Below, piece after piece: positions 12,214 to 22,586 of a stretch of DNA of 31,095 nt. Position 1 is the first letter of the stretch, and each line of letters begins with the position of its first letter. Source of the stretch: Perkinsus olseni (Eukaryota; Perkinsozoa; Perkinsida; Perkinsidae); NCBI GenBank assembly GCA_013115135.1, contig JABANP010000581.1, forward strand, positions 1 to 31,095, in the 5' to 3' direction. The notes beneath the pieces are model-generated. The model was not told the DNA's origin. It worked only from the letters and a program-made list of their open reading frames with translations, and did not search any database. The position numbers and the translations under genes were made by a program.

Positions 12214-12459
12214 TCAAGCTGGCCGTTGTCGGCCGGCCGCGAGACCTATTCTGGCGCAGTAGTCGCTCTCGGCCTGACCACACTTCGAGCGGTTCACTAA
12301 TTGGAAGCGTCCTCGCTGCTCACCCGCGGCAACAGCATCCTCGAGCTGCGCCTCGAAGTCACCCGCGCTACCAGCATCCTCACAGATGGCATCAGACGCG
12401 AACTCGTCTCCGTCAGGTGCTGGCGACAAATCCATGTCGAAATGAAACAAGATATGCAC
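12214..12459 (-). CDS. Possible acidic exon
   Basis: An open frame with MDLSPAPDGDEFASDAICED and GDFEAQLEDAVAAGEQ. It is acidic and looks coding in composition, but it has no recognised domain and no certain start or splice partner. A CAG run at 12186-12204 (CTG on the plus strand) lies just outside it. The competing plus-strand frame across the same bases is longer (12301-12591) but has no coding character that I can see. Confidence 0.25.
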   Translation of the reverse strand: MHILFHFDMDLSPAPDGDEFASDAICEDAGSAGDFEAQLEDAVAAGEQRGRFQLVNRSKCGQAESDYCARIGLAAGRQRPA

Positions 12460-12591
12460 TCCCGCCTAACGATCATTAACCAAGGTAATGCGCTGCGCTG
12501 TGATTTCCGCATATTCAAGTATCTCCGTGCGTGCAAGAGTACCCCGGGACAGCGGACTCCCGAGAGTACCCAAAAGAAGCAGGCCTGCTAG

Positions 12592-13258
12592 ACCCTTATT
12601 AAATTACTGAACACAAGGCGTCATATCAGCGTAGGATCGGCAGTAGCATCAGCAGGAACCATGCTGCACACGGGAGGACATGTCACCAGCCTGGGGAAAG
12701 CTTCTTCACGCGCCACGAAACTCGGCCGTCAGAACTCCTACGCAGTTCAGTACGGACTCGGATATAATGCCGCCCGCAGATTTCTGGGAAACATATCGAA
12801 GATGAATACGTGAAAATGAGGAGCAGTACAGCTTCGTTTAAAAAACTAATATTACACAGTCCACTGAAACAACGATCGCCAAAAGGGACTGGACGCCATG
12901 CACGACCAGCGACCGCCGCCGACGGCTTCAGAAACAACAGAAGCCATCACGAGAGGCAGTGCCGTCGACACTACTTCGTCTACTACGAAACGCCGTTGTT
13001 TTAATTGGAATAACAATCAGCAGCAACTGAGTTCCCTGTTAGCGAAGTCAGCGCTGGGCAGCGCAATCAGGTAGGTGGCGGCATCCAGGAGGCATCTGTA
13101 TTGGCCTCAAGGGGCGTCCATACCCGACAGGACCCCTTCGGCCGAGCTCAGTCCGCTAGCGGCACTCGGAGTGTAGTCCTGAGGAGTTCAGCAGCCAGTA
13201 CATACTGTTTTTGACCTCCGGAAAACCCCACCTGCACGCGGGGTATAGTCACACTTCC
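12592..13258. other. Intergenic stretch, nothing resolved
   Basis: No convincing coding segment was seen on either strand between the acidic frame and the stop of the RING gene. AT content rises locally around 12770-12850 and 13000-13030. No promoter motif can be asserted. Confidence 0.4.
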
Positions 13259-14340
13259 GCCAGCGCCCCGTTCATCTGAAGGCCATTACCGTTGAAGATG
13301 TTGAGATGGTAGTGCCTAGAGAGACCGGATCCCATCAGGGTTGCCGCGGCTTTAGAGCACCTGATGTCGACTGGGCACACTTGGATGAGTTGGTGGATTT
13401 GGGATCCGCAACACGGACACTCCTGAAGCTGCAGCGCTAGAGTGCCTGACGCCAGCCTCAGTGCTTCACGATGGCGATGAGATGCCCTCTTCCCCTACAG
13501 CTGTAGCAGGCCAGCATGTGACCGCAGGGAGCCAGGGCACAGCTAGACTCCCCCATCTGGCAGATCAGACACACCCGTCCGAACCTGCAAGACGAATGCC
13601 GCCGAGTTGACCGAGGCAGGCCTCACCCAGAGGAGCCGTACTCAGCATCCCATCATGTCGTGGTAGTCCATTGAACCCCCATTGGGCCCAGAGTGTGGAG
13701 GGTCGGTGGTGTCGCTGAAGGGTGCTCCATGGCTCGGACTCATGCCGCTCACGGTGGACATCGATCCGCGGCGGCCTCCAAAGATCGCCTTCTCGTACTC
13801 GTCTTTGATGGCCTGGAAACGAACGTTCCGGAATGCTCAGCAACTTCGCGGCGCGTGCAGTAGTGCTTCAGGGCACACAACAGCTGTGAGCAGCATTCAT
13901 CGCGGAGGCGCCATGCAGGAGCCTTCTTACAAGCAACTCACAACGACCTCTACAGCCAGCTCGGGCCTCCGGAAGAGGGACGAAGTTCACGGTTTGAGGC
14001 AGGCGCGAAAGTGTTGACCCCCATGGGACAATAGCCCGGCTCACCGCCCTCCCTGACGAAGCCTTAGTCAGGGCCGCGTAGTCTTGAAGAGGCGATGAAA
14101 TATCGAAAGAATGCATCAGGTACCCCTCCTGCCTCACCTGAATCTCCCGTTCAGTCTCCACCCTCTGTCGGCCTTCCCTTCCTCTGCCATTAGCACCTCT
14201 GCCAGAGGCTGAGACCTTGCGAGGCGGCTTCGGTAGGGGCGGGGCTGTGGGAGGCCGTAGCGTTCCGGCATGGGCGGCCGCGAAGGCCTCGCATTGTCTG
14301 AAGTGCCAACTTGGAGAACCACGGCGCCGTTCACTCCTAC
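13259..14340 (-). CDS. RING-finger (C3HC4-type) protein, probable E3 ubiquitin ligase
   Basis: The RING finger lies at about 13390-13575. The first half, CLICQMGESSCALAPCGHML with ACYSC, has CxxC, PCGH and CxxC. A short interruption follows, then REALRLASGTLALQLQECPC ending in a CPCC pair that supplies the last two ligands. The PCGH form resembles the RINGs of E3 ligases such as the MGRN/LRSAM group. Upstream exons read AIKDEYEKAIFGGRRGSMST with a Ser/Gly/Pro-rich tail, LLCALKHYCTRRE, and an N-terminal GRGANGRGREGRQRVETERE. A perfect 32-nt GT-AG intron (13813-13844) joins CTRRE to AIKDEYE in frame. The C-terminus is short (NIFNGNGLQMNGALAEV, stop 13259-13261). The 5' end is not resolved. Substrate and partners are unknown. 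Confidence 0.7.
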
Positions 14341-14498
14341 CCCTTCACGTCCTTACCGACTACCGCGGCCTGGCAAGGAGCAGACGAGACAACGTGCGTA
14401 TCGCACTGAGACCACTTCATGAAGGGGCTGCCACAACCTGGACAGGCGTACCTGAGTACAGAGCGATGCCGAAGCAGCCGGTACCACTCGTGGCCCTC

Positions 14499-15080
14499 TC
14501 ACGGTGCATTGGCCCACATGACTTGCTCCTCAGGGGTCAGGAGGCAGGAGGGCGGCGGCAACGCCTGCTTATGAGGGGTCCGCCGTTGCGGAGTGGCAGC
14601 TGCTGGCACGGCAGGAGACGGAAGGAGACCCCCTGCAGCTGCATGCTGGACGTTGTTCGCCGGAATGCCACCAGCCGACGAAGTGCCAGCCTGAAGCAAG
14701 ACAACAAGGCGATGCCTCGCCCGAGAGACGGTGCCATTAAAGGCCACCCGTGAAAGTGGGTGGTGCAATAATTCGACTCTGAACAGGTGGCAGAAATGAA
14801 GCGAAAGGAGGCCTCAATGACAGGCCCAGTCGTGCATCAACGAGGCCCCACCTGCGGTATAGGAAGAATCGGCGACCGTTGATTGCCCGGGAAGGAACGG
14901 TAGCCGTTCGGGCCCCGGCCGTTGCCACCACGACCACGACCGACCATTGACCCACGAGAGTAGTTGGGCCTGCCTGATGATGGCCGATTCTGCTGCTGCT
15001 GTTGTTGGAGCATTCTCGACAAGCAGCGGATGCGTGCTTGAATAGCAATAATCTGTGGGCCCCCACTGCGGACGAGGACG
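14499..15080 (-). CDS. PolyQ and RGG-rich protein, possible RNA-binding
   Basis: The first visible exon (about 14858-15075) encodes IIAIQARIRCLSRMLQQQQQ, then a Gly/Arg/Asn/Ser-rich stretch with RGSMVGRGRGGNGRGPNGYR. This RGG/RG-type composition is typical of RNA- or ribonucleoprotein-binding tails. A second exon starting at 14690 after a TTGCTTCAG acceptor is Ala/Pro-rich (AAAGGLLPSPAVPAAATPQR) and ends LTPEEQVMWANAP with the stop at 14499-14501. No folded domain was recognised, so the RNA-binding role is inference from composition. The upstream start is not resolved. The neighbouring RING gene also begins with an RG-rich segment, so the two could be exons of one longer gene. Confidence 0.5.
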
Positions 15081-15176
15081 GCCTATGACCAGCCGTAGCG
15101 GGCACAAAACAATGCGTGCTCGATTGGTAAATCTCAACACCATTAAAGACCAATGACATGCGGTAGCTACACTGGA

Positions 15177-15664
15177 GGATCTTGGACGGGCTGCTCTGAT
15201 GCGTTCGATGGTCGCTCAGCCTAAGGTCAGAACGCTCCCCAGTAGCAACACGCGGATGGGCAGGTTACCTCGGCCGGGCGTGGGCTGGGCTGAGTGTCGT
15301 CCATCTCGAGCAGCCATCGCTTCTGCCGTTGGAGCCACTGGAACACTTCCGTAGCAACCGGCAAGTTCTCAGGGTTCTTGTCAGGGTGCCTGAAGGACAC
15401 AGTACAAGGCCAATGATCAACCTCGTCGCCTACCATGTGAAGCACATCTTCTTATGCGCCTTTCTTCGTTCTGCATTATCCTCTGGCAGGGCCTCCAGCT
15501 GTTTCAACAGTTCAGCGACAACCTCCTTAGCCTCCTGTTGCTCCATCAGACTAGTGTCCACCGCTTCTTGCTTTATCTTGATCAGATCCTCCTCCTCGGT
15601 CGCATCAGCACCTGAGACCAGCTACAGTAGAAAGAGCGAAGCAGCAGCTACGAACCCACCCCAT
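15177..15664 (-). CDS. Short J-domain-type (HPDKN) protein
   Basis: Exon one is helical and charged (ATEEEDLIKIKQEAVDTSLM, then EVVAELLKQLEALPEDNAER and RKAHKKM). A 56-nt intron (GTGCTT to TTCAG) joins it in frame to HPDKNPENLPVATEVFQWLQ and RQKRWLLEMDD. The HPDKN loop followed by an ATEVFQWL helix is the core of a J domain. The J domain normally contacts Hsp70 and stimulates its ATPase, but here helix IV is short. A 48-nt intron leads to a last exon AERPSNASEQPVQDPPV with its stop at 15177-15179. The start is uncertain. An ATG at 15664 would give a short hydrophobic leader overlapping the end of the upstream gene. The J-gene frame is also the same frame as the upstream gene's, separated from it by a single TAG. 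Confidence 0.6.
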
Positions 15665-17216
15665 GGCGGGGGCACCCCTCCTGCAGTCTTGGAGTCCTCC
15701 GCCTTCAGATGGGCCTCTCTTGCGAAGCCCGCTCCCTCACCAGCCCTCACAGCACTCGGCTCCCAGTGACGACTGACCTTAGTGGGAGCCTCCGCTGAAG
15801 GGGAGACGTAGACCTTCCTTCGACGAGATTGCCAAAACCAAAATCCGACCGCTCCGCCCAGGAGAAGTCCACCCATGACGCACAGGACTATGGCCATTGT
15901 ATTGGGACCGTCCATCGGGTCAACCACTACAGTCGGGAACACCGGCGTCGTCGTTGGGTTCGGCAGCTCCAGTGAGTAGCCGTTAAACGAGGCTCCCGAG
16001 AAGACGTTACCGAAAGTGTCCTGCACGAAGCCGTCGGTCAGGTCGATCCGGTAGCGCTCCCCCAAGAGCAGTCCGTCCAAGACCACCGATACCGATCGCT
16101 GGTCGCTTCCTAATTCAGCTGGTACCGATTCTTGAACGCCGTCGCTCTTGGTTGTGAAAGTAGCTGTCAAGGTAGCCATGACCGCTTCAACAACCTCGTC
16201 GAACTCAAAGACCACACGAATGCTGTCATCATCAATGATCTCTTCTCTGACGTTCTGCACTCGAGGGCCTTCCCGATCAACCACACACAGCGTCCAGTAG
16301 TCGATCCTGGGCAGCCCGCTGAAAGCGTTCCGGGCCATGTCCAGTAGGGCACCGAACTCAACTTGCACGTAGAAGCAGTCGTTGCCGTCTCCCAGCTTGC
16401 TGTACTGCGGAGGGCTTATGTAAACGTAGCGGCCAGAGAGGCGCAGCCAGGACCCCTCCTCCAGGATAACATGATCGTTAGACGCGGACCTCACGAGGAC
16501 CAGGTTATTCGGACCCTTCTGCACGTCCTCGTCAAACTCCATGATAAGCGTCGCCCGCTGACCAACGACCCCTCCCGGCGGCGGCGATACCGATACCAGT
16601 TGGGGCGGTATCAGGTCCCTCGGGGCAGTGGTTGTGGTTGATGTCGTGACTGGTTGGGCCGAGAACACACAGACCATCTCCACGTCGGCAAGCTCACTGC
16701 GGTACGTATCCGAGTACGCCGTGGTGCACGGTTCGAGCCGGCTCCACGCAGTCGTCTCGGAAGCGACTCCAAACACCTTCGGCACACGCGCTACTTCGAC
16801 AGGCCTCCGTGTAGATCTCTCCTCGGGTTGCACACTCGAGAGCGGCGGTCACCTCAGCTGGGCAGCCAGCGTCGCGACACGCTGACAAGGGCGATGCCTC
16901 GGCGGTTGGGCTCGGGGTTGTGGGCGTCCCGGTAGCACAGGCAGAGGCGACGGAGTTGAACTCAGTAGCGTAAGTGTTGGAGTAAAGATCAGCGCAGGCG
17001 GGTATCATGGGCGTACAGAAAAGGGTGAAGTCGGAGACCGCCTGACCGTCGCAGACTTGAGACTGGCAGGAGCTCAGGGAGATGTCGCCGTTGATGATGC
17101 ACTGGACAGCCAGCGGCGGTAGAGGTCGGACACCCGGCTGCCACGCAATCGTTCAGAGTATACTGGGCCAACACGGTGCTAGTGATGATGATACCGATCA
17201 GAAGGAACATCGTCAT
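15622..17216 (-). CDS. Secreted/surface protein: signal peptide, Cys-rich repeats, SbsA Ig-like domain, one TM
   Basis: A signal peptide (MTMFLLIGIIITSTVLAQ) is followed by two Cys-rich modules. The first has AAGCP, QCIINGDISLSSC and SDFTLFCTPMIPACADLYSN. The second has DAGCP, ECATRGEIYTEAC, CVEPART and CTTAYSDTYRSELADVEMVC. Cys spacings match between modules. After a Thr-rich linker comes an SbsA-type Ig-like region: PPQLVSVSPPPGGVVGQRAT with LIMEFDEDVQKG, then a second unit with GPRVQNVREEIIDDDSIRVV and FEFDEVVEA. A transmembrane helix (MAIVLCVMGGLLLGGAVGFW) and a basic then acidic tail end at 15622. Such Ig-like modules act in extracellular adhesion or wall contact; that role is inference here. 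Two +1 slips, near 17117-17120 and 16729-16732, are needed to keep the repeats aligned. Confidence 0.75.
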
Positions 17217-17544
17217 GGCGTGAACTCATTGTTGAAACGACTATTGTGATGGATTCAACACTCCACAATCGAGGGCCGTACGCAGCCCAAACCCGAGCTC
17301 AAGCGCCTACAGAAGCCGAGCCTTCAATAGCTACGCGCCATCGTCACTCCAGGGCAGATGCACGACGAGGTTCCCTTGCCATGGCGAGTTTCGCGCGGGC
17401 TGTAACGCCTTCCCGCCCCACTATTCTAACAACACAACACGACGGTCGTTGATGCACGACGGTAGTCATTCAGCACAGTCATGGCAATGGACGGTAGGTA
17501 ATAGGGTCACTTGATAGTAACTTCCAACCATCGGCTATTGATGG

Positions 17545-19208
17545 TCATCCGACCCTCGGACCCGGTCGGAAGTCCAACGGTGAGGAGAGCGCAAACATCG
17601 AGGTAGCAGCAGTAGGCGCCGTCAAGGCCGGCATTTGTTGCGGAAGAGGGGACACCGAGGAGTATACCACCGAGGTCCGCTGCTGCTTAGGCATGGCAGA
17701 CGGCTGTGGCAGCGGAGCCTGACCGAGCTTGTACGCAGGCGTGAAGGGGGTGAAGGCTCGAGTAAAGGGAACTTGAGGCGTCCCGCCAACCTGAACGGTG
17801 TATGGCACCGAAGGTGGAGGGACGACGGGAGGCCCTCCTAGCGGAGGACGCACTATGACCCTCCTCTCTGGTTGCGACGGTGATGCAAGTTGTGTCGATG
17901 GGGGCAGCACGGTGACCGACGAGGAGACTCCGGAGAGAACCGGCCTGCTGATTCTACCCTCAACTCTCCTCGCAGTTGCCTGCTTATTCCGGCCAGTCAG
18001 CATGGCTCTGAGCTCCTCTTCCTCAGTAGCCTCAGCAATGCCATCCAGAGAGCCCCGCTTTCCGCCCACCCCCTGAGTGCTATATCGCGGCACTGCTCTC
18101 AAAGACCGCTTGGCAGTCCCCGTGTAAGAGGTTTTGTCATAATAAAATCTCTCTGGCCCAACAACATCACTCTCACTATGGAGACTAGCAGCAGAGGAGG
18201 ATGACAGTCGACGGTCGAGGCTCCTCAGGCTGCGGGTGGACTGCGATAGCCTGTCAGTAACTCGGACGCTATGAGTGGTCACGCCGGGTACGTAGTTGTT
18301 TCTCTTTCTTAGAACCTCGGACGTCCGCCGCAGTCCGGTCGCAAACTTGGGAGAGGTCGAGGACGCCTGTGCTCGGCTGCGCCTGTAGCCCAGCAGCTTG
18401 GGAGCGCCTTCTGAAGATCCTTCCTCCTTGGTCACCGGACCGTCTACGATGTTGATAGTACAACCGTTGCGGCCCAGAGCTTCCGCGTTCGACCAGACTG
18501 AAAGGACGCCACTACCAAGTGCAAGGCCCCACTAACGCCCTCACTTTTCCTCCTTTCTCCTCCGGCTGACACCGGCCGCCAGGCTCGAGCTTGTACCATC
18601 TTGAAGCCTCTGATTGAGAGCGTCTAGTCGTGCTATGACTTCGTGCACTGACAGGCCGGCCTTCTCAGCCAGTGCTGGGATGGCCTGCTGGGCAAACGTC
18701 TCGTAGGGAAGCTTCATCCCCTTCACTCCGAGCTCCCGCCGCTGCACCTGAAATTAGCGACTTCTCAGAGCACGTCAACAGAAGCGGCTAGTTCAAGATA
18801 TCCGAGGTTCACCATGGGTTCGAAACACATAAACAAGATACGCTCAGCCCTCAGACTCCCCCGTATTACATCTACATAAACCAGATCAGCATCCACAAGG
18901 GCAAGAGGCGCTCCGTCCGAGTCTGCAAGCCCTGCCTGGCAGCACATCTTCGCCCACTGAGTGCCCGACATCCCACTCGACCCCGCGAATCGACCGAAGA
19001 TCGCCTTCAGTGTTTTACTGGGCGAAAGGGAGGTGCCCAGCGGCCTTCTGTCCTCCGCGTTGCCGGGGCGGCCCCTATGAGAAATGCGGGTGTTGAAATG
19101 AGGGGTGGTGTAAAACATGCTAAAGTAAAGCGTTGCTACTACCGCCGACGAGGAAAAGTGTCTTTCGTGCAGTTTGCAAGAAAAATTTTCTTCGGTTACT
19201 GCGCACAT
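17545..19208 (-). CDS. p25-alpha (TPPP-like) domain protein
   Basis: p25-alpha proteins bind and bundle microtubules and are common in ciliated and flagellated protists. The domain begins KTLKAIFGRFAGSSGMSGTQ with WAKMCCQAGL and ALVDADLVYVDVIRG. An 87-nt GT-AG intron (18748-18834) leads to MKLPYETFAQQAIPALAEKA and GLSVHEVIARLDALNQRLQD, which complete the helical core. The last exon has a long basic Ser/Pro-rich region and the family's C-terminal signature GPERFYYDKTSYTGTAKR (about 18115-18165), then a Pro-rich tail to the stop at 17545. I see no doublecortin domain, so this is not an obvious apicortin. The second intron most likely ends at the TTTCAG near 18500; its donor is ambiguous. The start is either 19208 or the ATG at 19118. 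Confidence 0.85.
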
Positions 19209-19438
19209 ACCGCGGTCTGAGGCTCTTCGCGATTCCTATGGTCAAGAAAGGCCCCCATACGACGCACTTATGTTGAAAATGCCGTTTGAACAAGGAAAGC
19301 GTTTCGAAAATCCATGCTGAGACTCAGAGTGAGTTTATTTAATATCCCCAAAGTCTTGCCGGGGGGCACTAGGGTGGCCAGAGGTGCGGTCTCGATGGGA
19401 GTCTCGTCGTCAGTTGGTAAGTTTTGGCATGGCCGTTG

Positions 19439-21870
19439 ATGCCTTGCCGTTCTTATGCTCCTTTATTGGCGTTAATGAATATTAAGGTAATCGTCTCTGC
19501 AGCTCTAGGGGGCCTTCTTGGACCTCGGTCCCACGCCGCCGAGCGGGCATTGATCAACCCAGCTATTGGGGAGAAACAGAGTTGTAAGGAGACGGGTGGG
19601 GCATCAAGCTGTGCTGCCAAGCAGGAGCTCCTTCAGGTTGTATACAGGGGCAGCCTGCCGCCCGAGAAAGCGGACAAGGACCTCGTCACCTTGCGGTTTG
19701 GCGGAGTGTAGTATAGGGCGCTGGGGACCAGCGGACTGTCATTGGCCTGGGGAACAGGATAAACTGCGAAATTTCTATTTTCTGGCATCTTATCGGTATC
19801 CGAGTAGACTTTGCTCGAAGTGCTTGTGCGTTCGACCGTTGACGTGGAGGTCAGATGCAAAATTCGTGTCGTCCCGTATGCAACAGAGACTCTCACGTTA
19901 GACGTCTCGCGCCCATCCAGATTGCGCCCTTCGTTGTGCTCTGCAGTGACAGGAGTAATGTGACGCCGATAGTGATGCTATCGATGTCAGGTCTGACGAC
20001 GGTGGTCAGTTTGTTTGCACCTGGGACGAGCAATCTGATGATGACGGAAATACTTTGCAGCGTGCTGCCGAGGCTCGGTTATCAGCCGCCTACAGCCACG
20101 AACCGTCCGGTTGGTGTACAGGCATGCAGGGTGGCGGGGAGGTAGTGCAGGGTATGGACGGCTCGGCGATTGACTTCCACGCTTCTCAGTTTTGTCCGGG
20201 CAAGTCGGTGACAGTGGATTTCCTCCGCGCGGAGCCTGTGGGGAAGGCTGAGCTCATGAGTGATGGGAGCGTTCAGAGGGAGTACGAGACTCCCGGTATG
20301 GAAGTTAGAAGGAATCTTGCCAGTGCGATCGGAATGTGACTTCTGTCAACAAGGAGGACTTCGACTTCGAAAGCCTCTGCGTTCCTGGCCGGAGGGAGGA
20401 GCTGGACGACGGCACGGTTATCACCATTCTTCGGACGTATCCCGCTAGAGACCGGTACGAAGTTGCCGAGGAGACAGAAGATGACGAGAAGAAGAAATAC
20501 ACTGTAACGTACCGTGAACTCGCCGGACTGGGAATAAAGTGCTCGGGCAATGGCATGCCTCGGAGGTTCTTCAAGATCTCCGACGTAGCTCTTGACAAGG
20601 GGGCCACTGGAGTCACTGTCGAGTCCGTAGCCTGCTGTCCGACCTCTGAGCTCGGACCGCCGGACGAGGCCCTCACCAAGCTGCTGGCGCCTCTGGCCGG
20701 CACGTGCCTGCACTATGCTTCGGGGGAGCAGGTATGGGAGTACTGCCATCCCTTCAATCTTCGGATGATGCTTGGCCTCACGCCTGATACGGCACGGGCC
20801 GTGGACCTGCTGAGCACAGTTGATGACGTCAAGTACAATCCTGAGCGTCGAGAAGTGCTGGTGGAGGGCGTGGGTGATGCCCTCAGTGCCATACAGATGG
20901 ATTTGTTGGTGAAGCTACCCGGCCATAGACAACCACTGAAGGCCGCGGGGGGCATCTTCAATCCCCCCTGGTTTTTTAACCTCACTGCGGCGCCTGTTGC
21001 TGTCCCGCAAGGATCGAGCGACGGTTGCAAAGCTTTTGAGGCCCCAGCAGCTGCCAGGATTGCCGAGAGAAGGGTAGTACTACCAGAAATTCTGGGGTTC
21101 GTGTTGACTTCATTAGAGACGGACAGTGTACTACCTCCACGCTGCTGTATCAGTTATTCTTCTGCCCGTTCACTAAAAAGTTGGTACTCACGCGTCTGGT
21201 GCATATTGAATCGCCTTTAATGAATTCGGCCTCATCATCCCTCCTCAGGGCATCCCATGGATAGCAGTCGCCCGGCGCGGCAATTGCTTCTTCCAGAACA
21301 AGACCGTTAACGCCCAGGCTGCTGGCGCTTCGGGCCTTATCGTTATTAACTCCAAATCATCCGCTATGGTACGATGGATGGACGGCATGCCCGACGCTGA
21401 TATGCCACTCATTCCAACGGCATTGGTCGGGTAGTAGGGGCTGTTTTGTAGGCGACCGTCTGAGCTACTCTCAGGTACGAAGGGGAGTCGTTGATGAGCA
21501 TGAACGACGCGGCCGCCAACGACTTCTCGGTTAGCGACCCGCAGCGGATTATCCTCACCAAGCCTGGACCTCCTGACGACAAAATACGAACGCGCATCGC
21601 CTTCGTGTGCGATGAGACTTTCCGCAGTGCTGACGTGAAAGCGACTTCGACGTGCCGGCCCGGGGACGGGGTAGGGTAATTGAGATCAGGAGGTGATAGG
21701 GACAGCAGCTCTTCTCGAGGTTACACTGAACAGGCCAGCGGAGGCACCGAGGCCGGCGATAGTGAAGGAAGTGATGGGCGGAGGTATGCTGAAGGTTGAC
21801 ACCATAGAGGACGATGGGGTTACCCAAAGGAGGGGCAGGATTATTCACAGTGGATATGCCTACAAGTGAG
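19439..21870 (+). CDS. Secreted protein with PA domain and MRH-like segments
   Basis: The start at 19439 or 19475 gives a signal peptide (KVIVSAALGGLLGPRSHA). Cys-containing segments with MRH-lectin character follow: FCPGKSVTVDFLRA, ILPVRSECDF, and TCLHYASGEQVWEYCHPFNL. Between the last two lies DDGTVITILRTY with KKKYTVTYRELAGLG, a small beta-rich module. The best-supported domain is a protease-associated (PA) domain: PVAVPQGSSDGC, then after an intron of about 170 nt GIPWIAVARRGNCFFQNKTV, NAQAAGASGLIVIN and DADMPLIPTALVG. A 44-nt intron (21431-21474) follows, then GESLMSMNDAAANDFSVSD. A further segment IRTRIAFVCDE recalls an MRH end. PA and MRH domains act in the secretory pathway on glycoproteins or as protein-interaction lids. 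The role here is not known. The 19.71-20.04 kb part is not resolved. TGA at 21868-21870 overlaps a GTGAGT, so another exon is possible. Confidence 0.65.
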
Positions 21871-22586
21871 TCAGCTAGCTCAGTCAACGGCTTTCATCGT
21901 TTCGAGCGTTACTCCTTGTAGTACACGGACAATTTATTCGACGAAGGCAATCGGCGCCTCCCGATTTTTCTCCCTAACTGGGGCCCTCTAATTTCGGCTC
22001 ATGCCCGCAACGGATGTAGAATTCGCATAGTCGCGAGTCATACCGAGCTCCTACTTGGACGTGGTCAATCCAAGAGTTCTTCTGGTCTGAACTGCGCGCA
22101 CTAGTCTGAATAGACGATGCATACCATCAATCCACCGCTCCAACTCCCTGGTATTGCGTGTTGAAAGAGATACTCTCTTGGTCTCAGGTCCCCAGGCCGC
22201 TCCTGCGTAGCAGTCGGCGGTAACGCTATTATAGACGCTAAGGTGGGTGAGCAGGGCATCGCAGACGTCAGGATACACTCCGAGCTGCTCTGCAGTCACC
22301 CGGCCATGCTGAAACCTTGGCATAAGGAGTAGTGATGGGGAGGAGCCTCACCGTCTTCTTCGAGTGGTTCCAAACTTCAGGTACGCGTGGAAGTGCTACG
22401 CTCATGGCCCTACTGTGGCACCTCCTTTGGAGGCCCCCAAGAGTGAACCCGAGGTCGACTAAAGGACTGTCCACTGCATCGTTACTGTATTACTACTAAT
22501 AATAGCAAGTGCAAATCGTTTCTTCTCTACACGGATTGTTTTGGTTTGAGTAATGTATGCCTTATTGCTGATCTCAGTAATGAGAC
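21871..22586. other. Intergenic stretch with one unassigned minus-strand frame
   Basis: The longest open frame is minus-strand 22051-22323 (VTAEQLGVYPDVCDALLTHL, then ETKRVSLSTRNTRELERWID and RLFRLVRAVQTRRTLGL). It looks coding in composition and may be an exon or an old element fragment, but I do not recognise it. AT-rich sequence at 22480-22510 and 22540-22575 precedes the ATG of the next gene and may hold its promoter. No motif can be asserted. Confidence 0.35.

Noticed and set aside
12683..12937. Minus-strand frame with a hydrophobic stretch (NEAVLLLIFTYSSSICF)
   Set aside because: It has no start or splice context, no homologous motif and AT-rich surroundings; more likely intergenic.
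20273..20749. Minus-strand 158-residue frame opposite the PA/MRH gene
   Set aside because: The plus strand here carries the long Cys-containing frame with a coherent context; the minus frame is its mirror.
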